From Spartobacteria bacterium (GTDB lineage: Bacteria; Verrucomicrobiota; Verrucomicrobiia; Chthoniobacterales; UBA6821): a stretch of 54,945 nt of DNA. Under the pieces are notes generated by a model. The model did no database searches. It was not told where the DNA came from and saw nothing but the letters and a program-made list of their open reading frames with translations. Made by a program: the position numbers and the translations under genes. The DNA is taken from assembly GCA_947482345.1 (NCBI GenBank), contig CANKJN010000006.1, positions 1 to 54,945 of the forward strand, read 5' to 3'. Shown one piece after another: positions 38,763 through 47,532 of this stretch (its first letter is position 1; each line of letters opens with the position of its first letter).

Positions 38763-40391
38763 CTAAGGCGTGTAGCGCTGAGCGAGCGGAAGGCGGCGCC
38801 CCATGCCGAAGGCGCGGCCGGTGACCTTGAGTCCGGGAGCGGCCTGTTCCCGCTTGTATTCGTTACGGTCGATCAGCGCGGTGATGCGCCTCACCAGCGC
38901 CTCGTCATGGCCCCGGGCCACGATAGCACTCACCGGAAGGTTCTCCTCCACATAGAGCGAGAGGATCGCGTCGAGCTCATCGTAGGGGGGCAGGGTGTCC
39001 TGATCCTTCTGATCGGGCCGCAGTTCGGCGCTCGGCGCCTTCTCGATCGTCGAGACGGGGATGATCTCGCGGTCGCGGTTGATCCAACGGGAGAGGGCGT
39101 AGACAAGGGTCTTGGGCAGGTCGGAAATCACGGCCAGACCGCCGCACATGTCGCCGTAAAGCGTGCAATAGCCGACGGCCAACTCGCTCTTGTTGCCCGT
39201 GGTCAGCAGGAGACTTCCGAACTTGTTGGAAAGGGCCATCATCGTGATTCCGCGGAGCCGGGCCTGCAGATTCTCCTCTGTGGCATCTTCGGGGCGCCCC
39301 TCGAAGGCTTTGGAGAGCCCCCTCTTCATCACTTCATAGGATTCTTTGATTGGCAGGTTAAGACACTTGATTCCAAGTGTTTCCGCGAGCAGGAATGCAT
39401 CTTTTACGCTTCCTTCCGAGGAATAGGGGCCGGGCATCGCCGCACCGGTGACATGCTCCCTCCCAAGTGCCTCAACGGCCAGAACGGCCGTGAGGGCTGA
39501 GTCAATCCCTCCGCTCAATCCTAGAACCGCACTCTTGAAGCCGCACTTGCGGAAATAATCCCGAAGGCCAAGGACAAGCGCATGGTAAAGTTCGCGGAGA
39601 TCATCCCGGTGATCGCGAAGCAACGGGGCGCTTGGCTCTTCCATCACGGCCAACTCTTCATTGAAGCCCGCCAACTCATGGCAACGGATGCCATCCCCGG
39701 AGATCGCCACAGAGTGACCGTCAAAGACCAACTGATCGTTCCCTCCGACTGAATTGCAATAGTAGATTGGTATCCCAAGTCTTTTTGCCTGAGCATCTAA
39801 CATCTGCAAGCGTCGGGCAGGTTTGCCGTATTGGAAGGGGGAGGCGCTCAGGTTCAGCAGGATCTCTGCACCGGCTGCAGCCAGCTCGGCGGGAGGATCG
39901 GCGCGGTAGAGGGGGCCAGGGAGATAATCAGGCGTCCAGAGATCCTCGCAGATGGTGATTCCGATCCGGCGTCCTCCGAAATTAATCGGCGTGCTTGAGG
40001 CGCCCGGCTCGAAGTAGCGGGCCTCGTCAAAGACGTCATAGGTGGGGAGCAGCCGCTTGTGGATGATCACGGGCGGCTTCCCTCTCTCAAGGAATGCAGC
40101 GGCGTTGTGAAAAGGCTTCCCGTGGCCGGTGGTGTTCCGGTCGATGAAGCCGACGACCAGCGGCACCTCCCCGACGAATGCATGGACCTCCCCAAGCGTG
40201 GCGAGATTCCGCTCCACGAATTCGCCCGCAAAGATCAGGTCAAGCGGCGGGTAGCCCGGGATCGAGAGCTCGGGCGTGATCACCAACTCCGCTCCCTCGG
40301 CCACCAGGGAATGGTAGGCGGAGAGGATCGCCGCGGAGTTCCCGGGGAAATCACCGACCGTCGTGTTGATCTGGGCAATGCCGATTTTCAT
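38763..40391 (-). CDS. nadE: NAD+ synthase (glutamine-hydrolysing)
   Basis: N-terminal nitrilase domain (MKIGIAQINTTVGDFPGN) and synthetase domain with GLSGGIDSALT and TTGNKSELAVGYCTLYGDM. Confidence 0.95.
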   Translation of the reverse strand: MKIGIAQINTTVGDFPGNSAAILSAYHSLVAEGAELVITPELSIPGYPPLDLIFAGEFVERNLATLGEVHAFVGEVPLVVGFIDRNTTGHGKPFHNAAAFLERGKPPVIIHKRLLPTYDVFDEARYFEPGASSTPINFGGRRIGITICEDLWTPDYLPGPLYRADPPAELAAAGAEILLNLSASPFQYGKPARRLQMLDAQAKRLGIPIYYCNSVGGNDQLVFDGHSVAISGDGIRCHELAGFNEELAVMEEPSAPLLRDHRDDLRELYHALVLGLRDYFRKCGFKSAVLGLSGGIDSALTAVLAVEALGREHVTGAAMPGPYSSEGSVKDAFLLAETLGIKCLNLPIKESYEVMKRGLSKAFEGRPEDATEENLQARLRGITMMALSNKFGSLLLTTGNKSELAVGYCTLYGDMCGGLAVISDLPKTLVYALSRWINRDREIIPVSTIEKAPSAELRPDQKDQDTLPPYDELDAILSLYVEENLPVSAIVARGHDEALVRRITALIDRNEYKREQAAPGLKVTGRAFGMGRRLPLAQRYTP

Positions 40392-40404
40392 GGGCGGTGG
40401 CATC

Positions 40405-41088
40405 CTACCAGAATCCCCACTGGCGCGTCGCACAAATGTAGCAGCCGAGGGCAAGATTTGCTGCGGCATGGGCGACAACGCAGGCCGCGAGACTCCGGGT
40501 GCGTGTCGCCACGATGTTGAAGAGAATGCCGGTCACGAACGCCGCGGGCCAATCCTCCTGTCCGTGCACCATGGTGAAGGCCACCACGACGGCCCAGAAA
40601 CTGAAGCGGTTGCTTGAACCGAAGGGAAGTGCCGTGAAGTCCTCCCTCACCAGATAGCGGAGCAGGAAGCCTCTCCAGAAGATCTCCTCGATAAGAGGGA
40701 CAATGATCACCAGACGCGTGAAGCGTGCAACCAACATCCAGGGAGTCAGGCCCGGCACCACTCCGGGATCGAATCCTTCCGTCCTCGCGGCCCTGTGCAG
40801 CACTTCCTGGGGCGAGACCCAGAGACTGAAGACAATCAGCCCGACCACGACACCGAGCAGCAGCTTTCCCGCTGAGCTTCCGCTGAAATCATAACTGTTC
40901 CGGAACCAGAGAAGCGCCGCGGCACAGACCGCCGTCTGGATCGGATAGACCCAGTACATGGGATCGAGCACCACCCCCGCGAAGGATGTGATGCCCATCG
41001 ACTTCGCGGCGGAAACCGCGACCAGCCCCGCCATGAAGAAGACAAAGGGCAATGTGTAGGCAAGCAGATCGCGACGCGGTGTGGCCAT
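40405..41088 (-). CDS. CPBP-family intramembrane protease (CAAX protease-related)
   Basis: Motifs EEIFWRGFLLRYL, FTMVHGQEDWPAAFVTGILFNIVATRTRSL, VVAHAAANL; ATG at 41088. Confidence 0.85.
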   Translation of the reverse strand: MATPRRDLLAYTLPFVFFMAGLVAVSAAKSMGITSFAGVVLDPMYWVYPIQTAVCAAALLWFRNSYDFSGSSAGKLLLGVVVGLIVFSLWVSPQEVLHRAARTEGFDPGVVPGLTPWMLVARFTRLVIIVPLIEEIFWRGFLLRYLVREDFTALPFGSSNRFSFWAVVVAFTMVHGQEDWPAAFVTGILFNIVATRTRSLAACVVAHAAANLALGCYICATRQWGFW

Positions 41089-41170
41089 CCATCTTGGATA
41101 ACCGATGTGATGGAGGGTTGGAAGATAGGAGTTGGAAGACGGGGGGGTGGGCCCGTTAGCATCCAACACG

Positions 41171-42052
41171 ATGCCGTCCAAAAAACCCTCCGATCTGTTT
41201 CCCCTGCTGGGCTCCCATGTGCCGACGGTCGGCGGCGTCTCCGCGGCCATCGACCGCGGTGTCGGGATCGGTTGCACGGCGATGCAGATCTTCGTGAAGA
41301 ACAACATGCAGTGGTTCGCCAAGCCGCTGCCCGAAGCCGAGGCGAAGGGCTTCAGGGAACACCCGCTGCGCGGTAAACTCGGCGCCGTCGTCGCGCATGC
41401 CGGGTACCTGATCAACCTCGGCGTCGAGGGGACCGACAACCACGAGAAATCCCTGCGCTCCCTATCCGACGAGATGCTCCGCTGCGAACAGCTGGGTATC
41501 CGTTCCCTGGTGCTCCACCCGGGGTCGCATCTCGGCGCCGGCATGGAGGCCGGCATCGGCTGCGTCGTGCGGAACCTGGATCGCCTGCATGCCGAGCATC
41601 CGGAGCTGAAGGTGCGCATCACCCTCGAGACCACGGCGGGACAGGGGGCCTGTATCGGGGCACGCTTCGAGGAGATCGCGGAGATCCTCTCCGCGGTGAA
41701 GGATCCGAGGCGTCTCGAAGTCTGCCTCGACACCGCGCACGCCTACGCCGCCGGCTACGACCTCGCGGCGCCCAAGGGCGCCGCCAAAACCTTCGCCGAG
41801 TTCGACAGGATCGTGGGCCTCAAGCGCCTCACTGTCCTGCATATCAATGACTCGAAGTCCGCGCTCGGCTCACGCGTCGACCGCCATGACAATCTCGGCA
41901 AGGGAAAGATCGGCCTCGACGCCTTCCGGTGGATCATGAACGCGCCCGAGTTGGCCGCTATCCCGAAAATCCTGGAAACCCCCAAGGGGAAAGACCTCGC
42001 CGAGGATGTGGAGGCAATGAAGCTGTTGCGCGGCTTTTTGAAGAAAGACTGA
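41171..42052 (+). CDS. nfo: Endonuclease IV (AP endonuclease)
   Basis: LLGSHVPTVGGVSAAIDRGVGIGCTAMQIFVKN...LVLHPGSHLGAG...LETTAGQG...VCLDTAHAYAAGYDL. Confidence 0.95.
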   Translation: MPSKKPSDLFPLLGSHVPTVGGVSAAIDRGVGIGCTAMQIFVKNNMQWFAKPLPEAEAKGFREHPLRGKLGAVVAHAGYLINLGVEGTDNHEKSLRSLSDEMLRCEQLGIRSLVLHPGSHLGAGMEAGIGCVVRNLDRLHAEHPELKVRITLETTAGQGACIGARFEEIAEILSAVKDPRRLEVCLDTAHAYAAGYDLAAPKGAAKTFAEFDRIVGLKRLTVLHINDSKSALGSRVDRHDNLGKGKIGLDAFRWIMNAPELAAIPKILETPKGKDLAEDVEAMKLLRGFLKKD

Positions 42053-42066
42053 AGGCATAAAAATAC

Positions 42067-42112
42067 AATCTGGAATTGCTTGCCTGCTATCGCATCAGGA
42101 AATCAGGAATGG
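42067..42112. repeat. Dispersed intergenic repeat, copy 2 (partner 17735-17780)
   Basis: aatctggaattgcttgcctgctatcgcatcaggaaatcaggaatgg. Confidence 0.85.
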
Positions 42113-42156
42113 CGGAAGAAAGGGCTAACCCGGCAGGGCGATACCCGCAACGGCTT

Positions 42157-42191
42157 CTAAGGAACCGCTGATTTAATCAGCGCTTCCCTAG
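42157..42191. repeat. 35-bp palindrome: two MITE ends joined head to head
   Basis: CTAAGGAACCGCTGATT-T-AATCAGCGCTTCCCTAG; arms identical to the two ends of 46943-47224. Confidence 0.85.
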
Positions 42192-42246
42192 ATGTTTATT
42201 TAAGCCGCTCTACGTGTTGAGCAACGGGTTCCCCGGGGCCAGATTG

Positions 42247-43539
42247 ATGTTGATGGTTAGGTTCGCATGCTTTCTTTGTGCCGCCCTTTTTGTCGGCATT
42301 CTTTCCACTACCCGTGCCGCGATCCAGCCGGGTGACCTTCTTAAGGATCCCTCAAGCGAAGAATGGGCGGCCCTCTCCAGATTCGACGGACGGATGAGCC
42401 GAGCCCGGTTTGAGGAGGGACTGCAGACCATCTTTGATCCCTTTGGCGGGCTGCGGTCCTTTCTCAAAATCACCGACTCCTCCGTGGAGGTCTTTTCCAC
42501 ACCCGTGCAAGAGACTCGGCTCGCCACGATCGGCTTTGCCACCACACAGCAGCCTCCCCCGGCGCGACCTTCACCGGGAGGCCCTACCTTCCAGTCAGGC
42601 TCATCGAATTCTCTCCAGGGTCTGACGCTGATGATCGACCCCGCCGATATCGGAGGGGCTTGGGGACCGATGGAGAATCGCTCCAGCTACTACAGGGGTT
42701 ATGGCCGCATCCAAGAGGGCGATCTGAATCTGCTGGTCTCCAAGCTGCTCGCCGAACGCTTGCGCCAACTTGGGGCGGCGGTTTACGTCACCCGCGACTC
42801 AAGCGAACCCGTCTGCAAGGCAAGCATTCCCGAGGTCGCCAAGATCGTCCCTTCCATGCTTTCGGAGCGCCCCTACATTCTCGCCGGCACCTTCCGTTCC
42901 AGAACCCGGAATATCCGTAAATCCTCGCCCATCTACGAGCGGATCGTGGCCGAAGTCCTGCTGACCAAGAACCTCGAGGCGCGCGCTCGCGCCGAGATGA
43001 GTGCGGGCACCATCAAGCCGGATCTCACGATCGTTCTTCAATTCGATGCATCCCCGGCCAGCCGTCACCTGAAGCTTGCCAAGATCAACCGGAACATCCT
43101 CTTTGTCGAAGGGGCCTACACCGCCCGCGAACTCACCAAGGATCCCCGTCAACGCTACCGATTGCTGACCAAACTCCTGCAGGACGTGACGCCGACAGAG
43201 ACACTGGCTGCGATTGCCATAGCCAATCGGCTAAGCGAGGCAACCGGATTCCCCCCCGTCGGCTACGGGGACTCGAAGACCACCCGCGCCATCGAGGGGA
43301 GCCCCTACGTCGTCGCCCGCAACCTTCTACTCCCCCGCGAACATGAAGGGCCGGTCGTCGTGACGGAACCCTATTTCATGAATGAGCCCGTCACCCTTCA
43401 GCGCCTACTCGCTGGTGACTTTGAAGGGGTCCGGGAGTTTGGCAGCCAACAGCTCCCCAGTATTTACCGTGAGTATGCCGACGCCGTGGCAAACGGCTTA
43501 CTGGACGCTTTTTCCGCAACGAAACCCGAGGAACACTAA
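42247..43539 (+). CDS. Amidase_3-like paralogue, predicted metal-ligand-deficient pseudoenzyme
   Basis: Collinear with 19472-20698 (GLTLMIDPADIGGAWGPMENR, shared C-terminus QLPSIYREYADAVANGL) but DPGH is DPAD and CLHFNA is LQFDA. Confidence 0.8.
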   Translation: MLMVRFACFLCAALFVGILSTTRAAIQPGDLLKDPSSEEWAALSRFDGRMSRARFEEGLQTIFDPFGGLRSFLKITDSSVEVFSTPVQETRLATIGFATTQQPPPARPSPGGPTFQSGSSNSLQGLTLMIDPADIGGAWGPMENRSSYYRGYGRIQEGDLNLLVSKLLAERLRQLGAAVYVTRDSSEPVCKASIPEVAKIVPSMLSERPYILAGTFRSRTRNIRKSSPIYERIVAEVLLTKNLEARARAEMSAGTIKPDLTIVLQFDASPASRHLKLAKINRNILFVEGAYTARELTKDPRQRYRLLTKLLQDVTPTETLAAIAIANRLSEATGFPPVGYGDSKTTRAIEGSPYVVARNLLLPREHEGPVVVTEPYFMNEPVTLQRLLAGDFEGVREFGSQQLPSIYREYADAVANGLLDAFSATKPEEH

Positions 43540-43603
43540 TCAGCGGTTACCTAATCTCAACCTTCTGCTTGGAGTCCGACAGCGTTCCGCATAGAACTTA
43601 CCC

Positions 43604-43810
43604 ATGACCAACGGCCAAGGCTCCGCAGGCAATGTCATCGCCTCACTGGCGAGTTTCTTCATCCCCGGACTCGGACAGCTGATCCAGGGAAGACTCCTTG
43701 CGGCGATTCTCTTCTTCGTCTTCACCGGCATCCTCTGGATCTTCCTGCTCGGATGGCTCATCCATCTCTGGGCCTGCCTCGATGCCGCCCTCTGGAAACC
43801 CCGCTCATGA
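43604..43810 (+). CDS. Small two-helix membrane protein
   Basis: SFFIPGLGQLIQGRLLAAILFFVFTGILWIFLLGWLIHLWACLDAALW; ATGA overlap with the next ORF. Confidence 0.7.
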   Translation: MTNGQGSAGNVIASLASFFIPGLGQLIQGRLLAAILFFVFTGILWIFLLGWLIHLWACLDAALWKPRS

Positions 43811-44202
43811 ACCGATATCTCCCACTCCTGGTTACCCTCCTGCTGCTGCCCGCCTGCACCAGCCACCTCCAGCAGAAGGAGAACTACCTTCGCCAGGCGG
43901 GATTCCGCCCGGTCACTCCCACGACCCCGGCCCAGATCGCCAGGGCCAAGGCCATGCCGCAGGGACACATCCAGAAGGTCACCCGCAACGGCAAGACCCT
44001 CTTCGTTCTCTCCGATGCGAAGAAGAATCTCCTTCTCATCGGCGGCAACCCCCAGCTTGAACGCTACCAGCAGATCCTCTACACCAAGCAGGTCGATCCC
44101 GCGATCGAGGATCGGGCCTTCGACAAGGCGCTGGAATACGACGGCTTCGGATGGGGCGGCATGATGGATCCCTTCTTCGGGATGCCGATGATGATGTATT
44201 GA
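43807..44202 (+). CDS. Lipoprotein A, paralogue of 46172-46564
   Basis: Lipobox LLLLPACTSHL; TPTTPAQIARAKAMPQGHIQKVTRNGKTLFVLSDAKKNLLLIGG. Confidence 0.75.
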   Translation: MNRYLPLLVTLLLLPACTSHLQQKENYLRQAGFRPVTPTTPAQIARAKAMPQGHIQKVTRNGKTLFVLSDAKKNLLLIGGNPQLERYQQILYTKQVDPAIEDRAFDKALEYDGFGWGGMMDPFFGMPMMMY

Positions 44203-44231
44203 TCGACAACCCGGAACCCCCTTCCCAACCG

Positions 44232-44981
44232 ATGAAAAAAACCCTTCTTCTCACCGTGGCGGCCGCATTGGCAATGGGCTCGCTCGGGGCGGCCACTCCG
44301 TCATCCATCGATCCCAACGCCCTCGCCCTGCTCAAGCGCATGAGCGATTCCCTCAAGGGGACGAAGGGGTTCTCCTACCGCTCCCGTATCGTGATGGAAG
44401 TTCCCTCCGTCACCGGACAGTTCGTCACGCTCGTCCCCGAGGGCAGAGTCGCCATGCGCCGTCCCGACAGACTGCGTGCCACGTATGCCGGGGATGCGCC
44501 GCCGTTGGATCTCTTTTATGACGGCACCTCCGTCTCGGTGTTCGCACCGCATGCCTCGGTCTACTCCACCGTCAAGGCGCCAACCAACCTCGACGAAATG
44601 CTCTCGGGGCTTCGCACGAACACCGGTGTGCGACTCCCCGCCGTGCCGCTCTTGAAGAACGATCCCTACGCCTCCCTCACCCGCGGCCTGCAGAGCGCCG
44701 TCGTCGTGGGAGAAACCCGGGTGGACGGGATTCCCTGCGACCATCTGGCATTCCGCCGTGCCGGCGTGAATTGGGAAATCTGGCTCGAGACCGGATCGCG
44801 CGCCCTGCCCCGTCGTCTGGCCGCGACCTTCACCGACCGCCCCAACTTCCCGCGCACCATCGTCGAGTTTTCCCGGTGGAATCTCCATCCGTGGCTTCCG
44901 GACGGCCTCTTCCGCTTTCACAAACCTCCGAATGCGAAGGAAATTCCCTTTGCGGACGTGATCAAGGACGCACGCCGATGA
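44232..44981 (+). CDS. DUF2092-like periplasmic protein
   Basis: Signal peptide; ALALLKRMSDSLKGTKGFSYRSRIVMEV...GVNWEIWLETGSRALPRRL. Confidence 0.8.
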   Translation: MKKTLLLTVAAALAMGSLGAATPSSIDPNALALLKRMSDSLKGTKGFSYRSRIVMEVPSVTGQFVTLVPEGRVAMRRPDRLRATYAGDAPPLDLFYDGTSVSVFAPHASVYSTVKAPTNLDEMLSGLRTNTGVRLPAVPLLKNDPYASLTRGLQSAVVVGETRVDGIPCDHLAFRRAGVNWEIWLETGSRALPRRLAATFTDRPNFPRTIVEFSRWNLHPWLPDGLFRFHKPPNAKEIPFADVIKDARR

Positions 44982-45496
44982 AAAAATTCCTCGCCCTCAT
45001 CCTTTGCCTTCCGGCCCTTCTTCTCGAAGGCTGCACGAGCGGCTACTACACCGGCCCGTCCACCTACGTCCCGCCCGCCGTCGTCCCCGGCTACGCATGG
45101 ATCGGCCCCGGCTACTACGGCGGCTACTATTACGGCACCAGCACCGACTACTACGGCAGTACCTACTATCGCGGCGCCACCGGCACCGCCTACCACGGCA
45201 CCTATGTGAACGGCGCGGAGTATCACGGCGCCTACAATAGCGGCGGTTACTACAACACCGCCTCCGGAGGACACGGTTCCTGGTATGACGGCACCGGCAG
45301 CGCCTATGGCTCGCGCGGGGGATCCGCTTCTTGGAGCGATGGATCAGGCAGCGCATCGGGCTATCGTGGCGGCTCGGCTTCATGGAGCGACGGCTCCGGC
45401 AGTGCGACCGGATACCGCGGCGGCACCGCTTCCTGGAGTGACGGATCGGGTTCCTGGCACGGAGCAGGGGGACGCTCCGGCTCTTTCCGCCGATAA
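44978..45496 (+). CDS. Small lipoprotein with Tyr/Gly/Ser-rich tandem repeats
   Basis: Lipobox LLLEGCTSG; 17-aa repeat GYRGGSASWSDGSGSAT about three times; ATGA overlap with the upstream gene. Confidence 0.75.
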   Translation: MKKFLALILCLPALLLEGCTSGYYTGPSTYVPPAVVPGYAWIGPGYYGGYYYGTSTDYYGSTYYRGATGTAYHGTYVNGAEYHGAYNSGGYYNTASGGHGSWYDGTGSAYGSRGGSASWSDGSGSASGYRGGSASWSDGSGSATGYRGGTASWSDGSGSWHGAGGRSGSFRR

Positions 45497-45498
45497 CC

Positions 45499-46080
45499 AT
45501 GAGCAAGCCCCGGATTCTTGCCTTCGGCGGCAGTCTCCGACGTGATTCCTTCAACCGGAAGCTCGCCGCCATTGCCGCCGAGGGGGCACGCGAGGCGGGT
45601 GCCGAGGTGACGCTGATCGAGTTGCGCGATTTCCCCATGCCGCTCTTTGATCAGGATCTCGAGGCGGAGATCGGTAAGCCCGCGGAAGCCAGGCGCCTCA
45701 AGGAACTCTTCCTCTCTCATCAGGGGCTCCTGATCGCCTCGCCGGAATACAACAGCGGTTATTCCGCCGCGCTGAAGAACGCCATCGACTGGGTCTCGCG
45801 CGGCGATAGCCCCGACGAGCCGCCCATCTCAGCCCTTTCGGGGAAGATCGCCGTCATCATGGCGACATCACCCGGTGGGCTCGGCGGACTGCGCGGGCTC
45901 ATTCCCCTGCGGATGCTCCTCGGCAACCTCGGCATCACCGTGCTCCCCGACCAGATCGCGATCCCCTCGGCTTACACTGCCTTCGGCCCTGACGGCCGAC
46001 TCGTCGATCCCAAGCAGGAAGCCAAGGTCAAGACCCTCGGTGCAGCACTCGCAACGCACCTCCGGAAACTAGCCACCTAA
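45499..46080 (+). CDS. NADPH-dependent FMN reductase family protein
   Basis: KPRILAFGGSLRRDSFNRKLAAIAAEGAREAGAEVTLIELRDFPMPLFDQD...LLIASPEYNSGYSAALKNAIDWVSR. Confidence 0.92.
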   Translation: MSKPRILAFGGSLRRDSFNRKLAAIAAEGAREAGAEVTLIELRDFPMPLFDQDLEAEIGKPAEARRLKELFLSHQGLLIASPEYNSGYSAALKNAIDWVSRGDSPDEPPISALSGKIAVIMATSPGGLGGLRGLIPLRMLLGNLGITVLPDQIAIPSAYTAFGPDGRLVDPKQEAKVKTLGAALATHLRKLAT

Positions 46081-46171
46081 CCAACTAGGGACGGTTGCCC
46101 CTGCTTGTGCCCGTTTTCCCTCCCCTTACTCATGGACTCATGGGGTCATTTGGATAACCATTCCCACACGC

Positions 46172-46564
46172 ATGAAACGCTTTCTTCCCATAGTTGCCCT
46201 CCTGCTCCTCACGCTGGTTCTTCCGGCCTGTGCCTCCCACCTGGATAAGAAAGAGGGCTACCTCAAGGAAGCCGGCTTCCGCACCGTGAAGCCGACGACG
46301 CCCGAGCAGATCGCCCACTTCCAATCACTCCGCAAGAACCACATCACCCAAGAGACCCGCAACGGCAGCACCCTCTTCATGCTCGCCGACGAGAACAAGA
46401 ATATCCTCCTCGTCGGTGGCGAATCCGAATTTCAGAGCTATCAGGAAATCCTCTATGCCCGCGAAGTGGAACCGGGTAAGAAGAGTGCCAAGTTCACCAA
46501 GGGAATCGAAAACATCTGGGATCAGGGATGGGGGTCGGTGCTGGGTTCGATGATTCCGCAGTAG
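46172..46564 (+). CDS. Lipoprotein B, paralogue of 43807-44202
   Basis: Lipobox LVLPACASHL; FRTVKPTTPEQIAHFQSLRKNHITQETRNGSTLFMLADENKNILLVGGE. Confidence 0.75.
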   Translation: MKRFLPIVALLLLTLVLPACASHLDKKEGYLKEAGFRTVKPTTPEQIAHFQSLRKNHITQETRNGSTLFMLADENKNILLVGGESEFQSYQEILYAREVEPGKKSAKFTKGIENIWDQGWGSVLGSMIPQ

Positions 46565-46703
46565 TTGATCCGTCTGCAGAAGACGGATCAGGGGTTTAGG
46601 CTCTAGCAATTTAGTCTGTTAGGGCAGTTGTGAAGGGTGCTGTGTTGCGGGGTATCCACTGCTTTGTTGATTTCGCTGACCTCCAGCCGTAGTGATTGCT
46701 TCC

Positions 46704-46946
46704 ATGACGCTTGCCGAGATTCAGAAAGAGTTGCCGAATCTTACCTTCTTGGAACGGCAGGAACTGATGGCGGCTTTGATCCATCTTGATCCGCCCCCCG
46801 TCTCCGAGGATGAGAGGGTCATTCTTGAGGCAAGGCTGAAGTATGCCGAGGAGAATCCGGGGCGCGAGATCCCCTTTGAAGAGCTTGAGGCCAGACTCCT
46901 GGAGCGATATCGCCGGCGATCAGATGCTGACATGGAGCCCCACTAG
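46704..46946 (+). CDS. Addiction-module antitoxin-like protein
   Basis: MTLAEIQKELPNLTFLERQELMAALIHLDPPPVSEDERVILEARLKYAEENPGREIPFEELEARL; no adjacent toxin; stop lies in the element end. Confidence 0.55.
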   Translation: MTLAEIQKELPNLTFLERQELMAALIHLDPPPVSEDERVILEARLKYAEENPGREIPFEELEARLLERYRRRSDADMEPH

Positions 46947-47224
46947 GGAAGCGCTGATTAAATCCCATGAAGGCCGCTGAAGAGCATTTGCTGATTTTTG
47001 AAGGCGCGAGTGCTGGGCGATACCCGCAGCGGTCTCGCCCGAGCGAGCAACGCGGCAAAAATCGACAAATGGCTTCAGCCCTTTGGGTTGCGGGGATAAC
47101 AGGCCGGGGGCTGCGTTGGCTTGGCACTTACAGCCCACTGAGGGGATGCTCGTGCCAAGCCGCCTTGCCCGCGGCCCATTCTTCCCGCAACGGCCTCTAT
47201 GCGATTTAATCAGCGGTTCCTTAG
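46943..47224. mobile_element. MITE-like element (282 bp) with terminal inverted repeats and YTAR-like flanks
   Basis: CTAGGGAAGCGCTGATT ... AATCAGCGGTTCCTTAG (15/17 matching); internal hairpin GGCTTGGCAC/GTGCCAAGCC; no transposase ORF. Confidence 0.75.
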
Positions 47225-47532
47225 GATTTCAGCGGCGGCATGCGCGGTAAGTTTGCACCTGACTCGGGATTACCAAAACCGCCTGGCTAGCCAAGCGGAT
47301 AAAAGGGATGTTCACCACCGAGCCCTTGTTCCTGAGGACGAGCCGAGACTGAGTTCAGGTTGTCTGCTCCAGAAGGCATGGGCTCTGGGATCATCTCTGC
47401 AAGCTCACTTGCAAGAGTGAGACCTCCACCAACTGCCTTTTCCCCTAACAGTCTAACAGTCTTCAGCCTAAACAACCTTTTCCGGGGCCTAGGACGCTCT
47501 ACGTCCCAGTGGGTGTGTGATGATGGGTGCCT

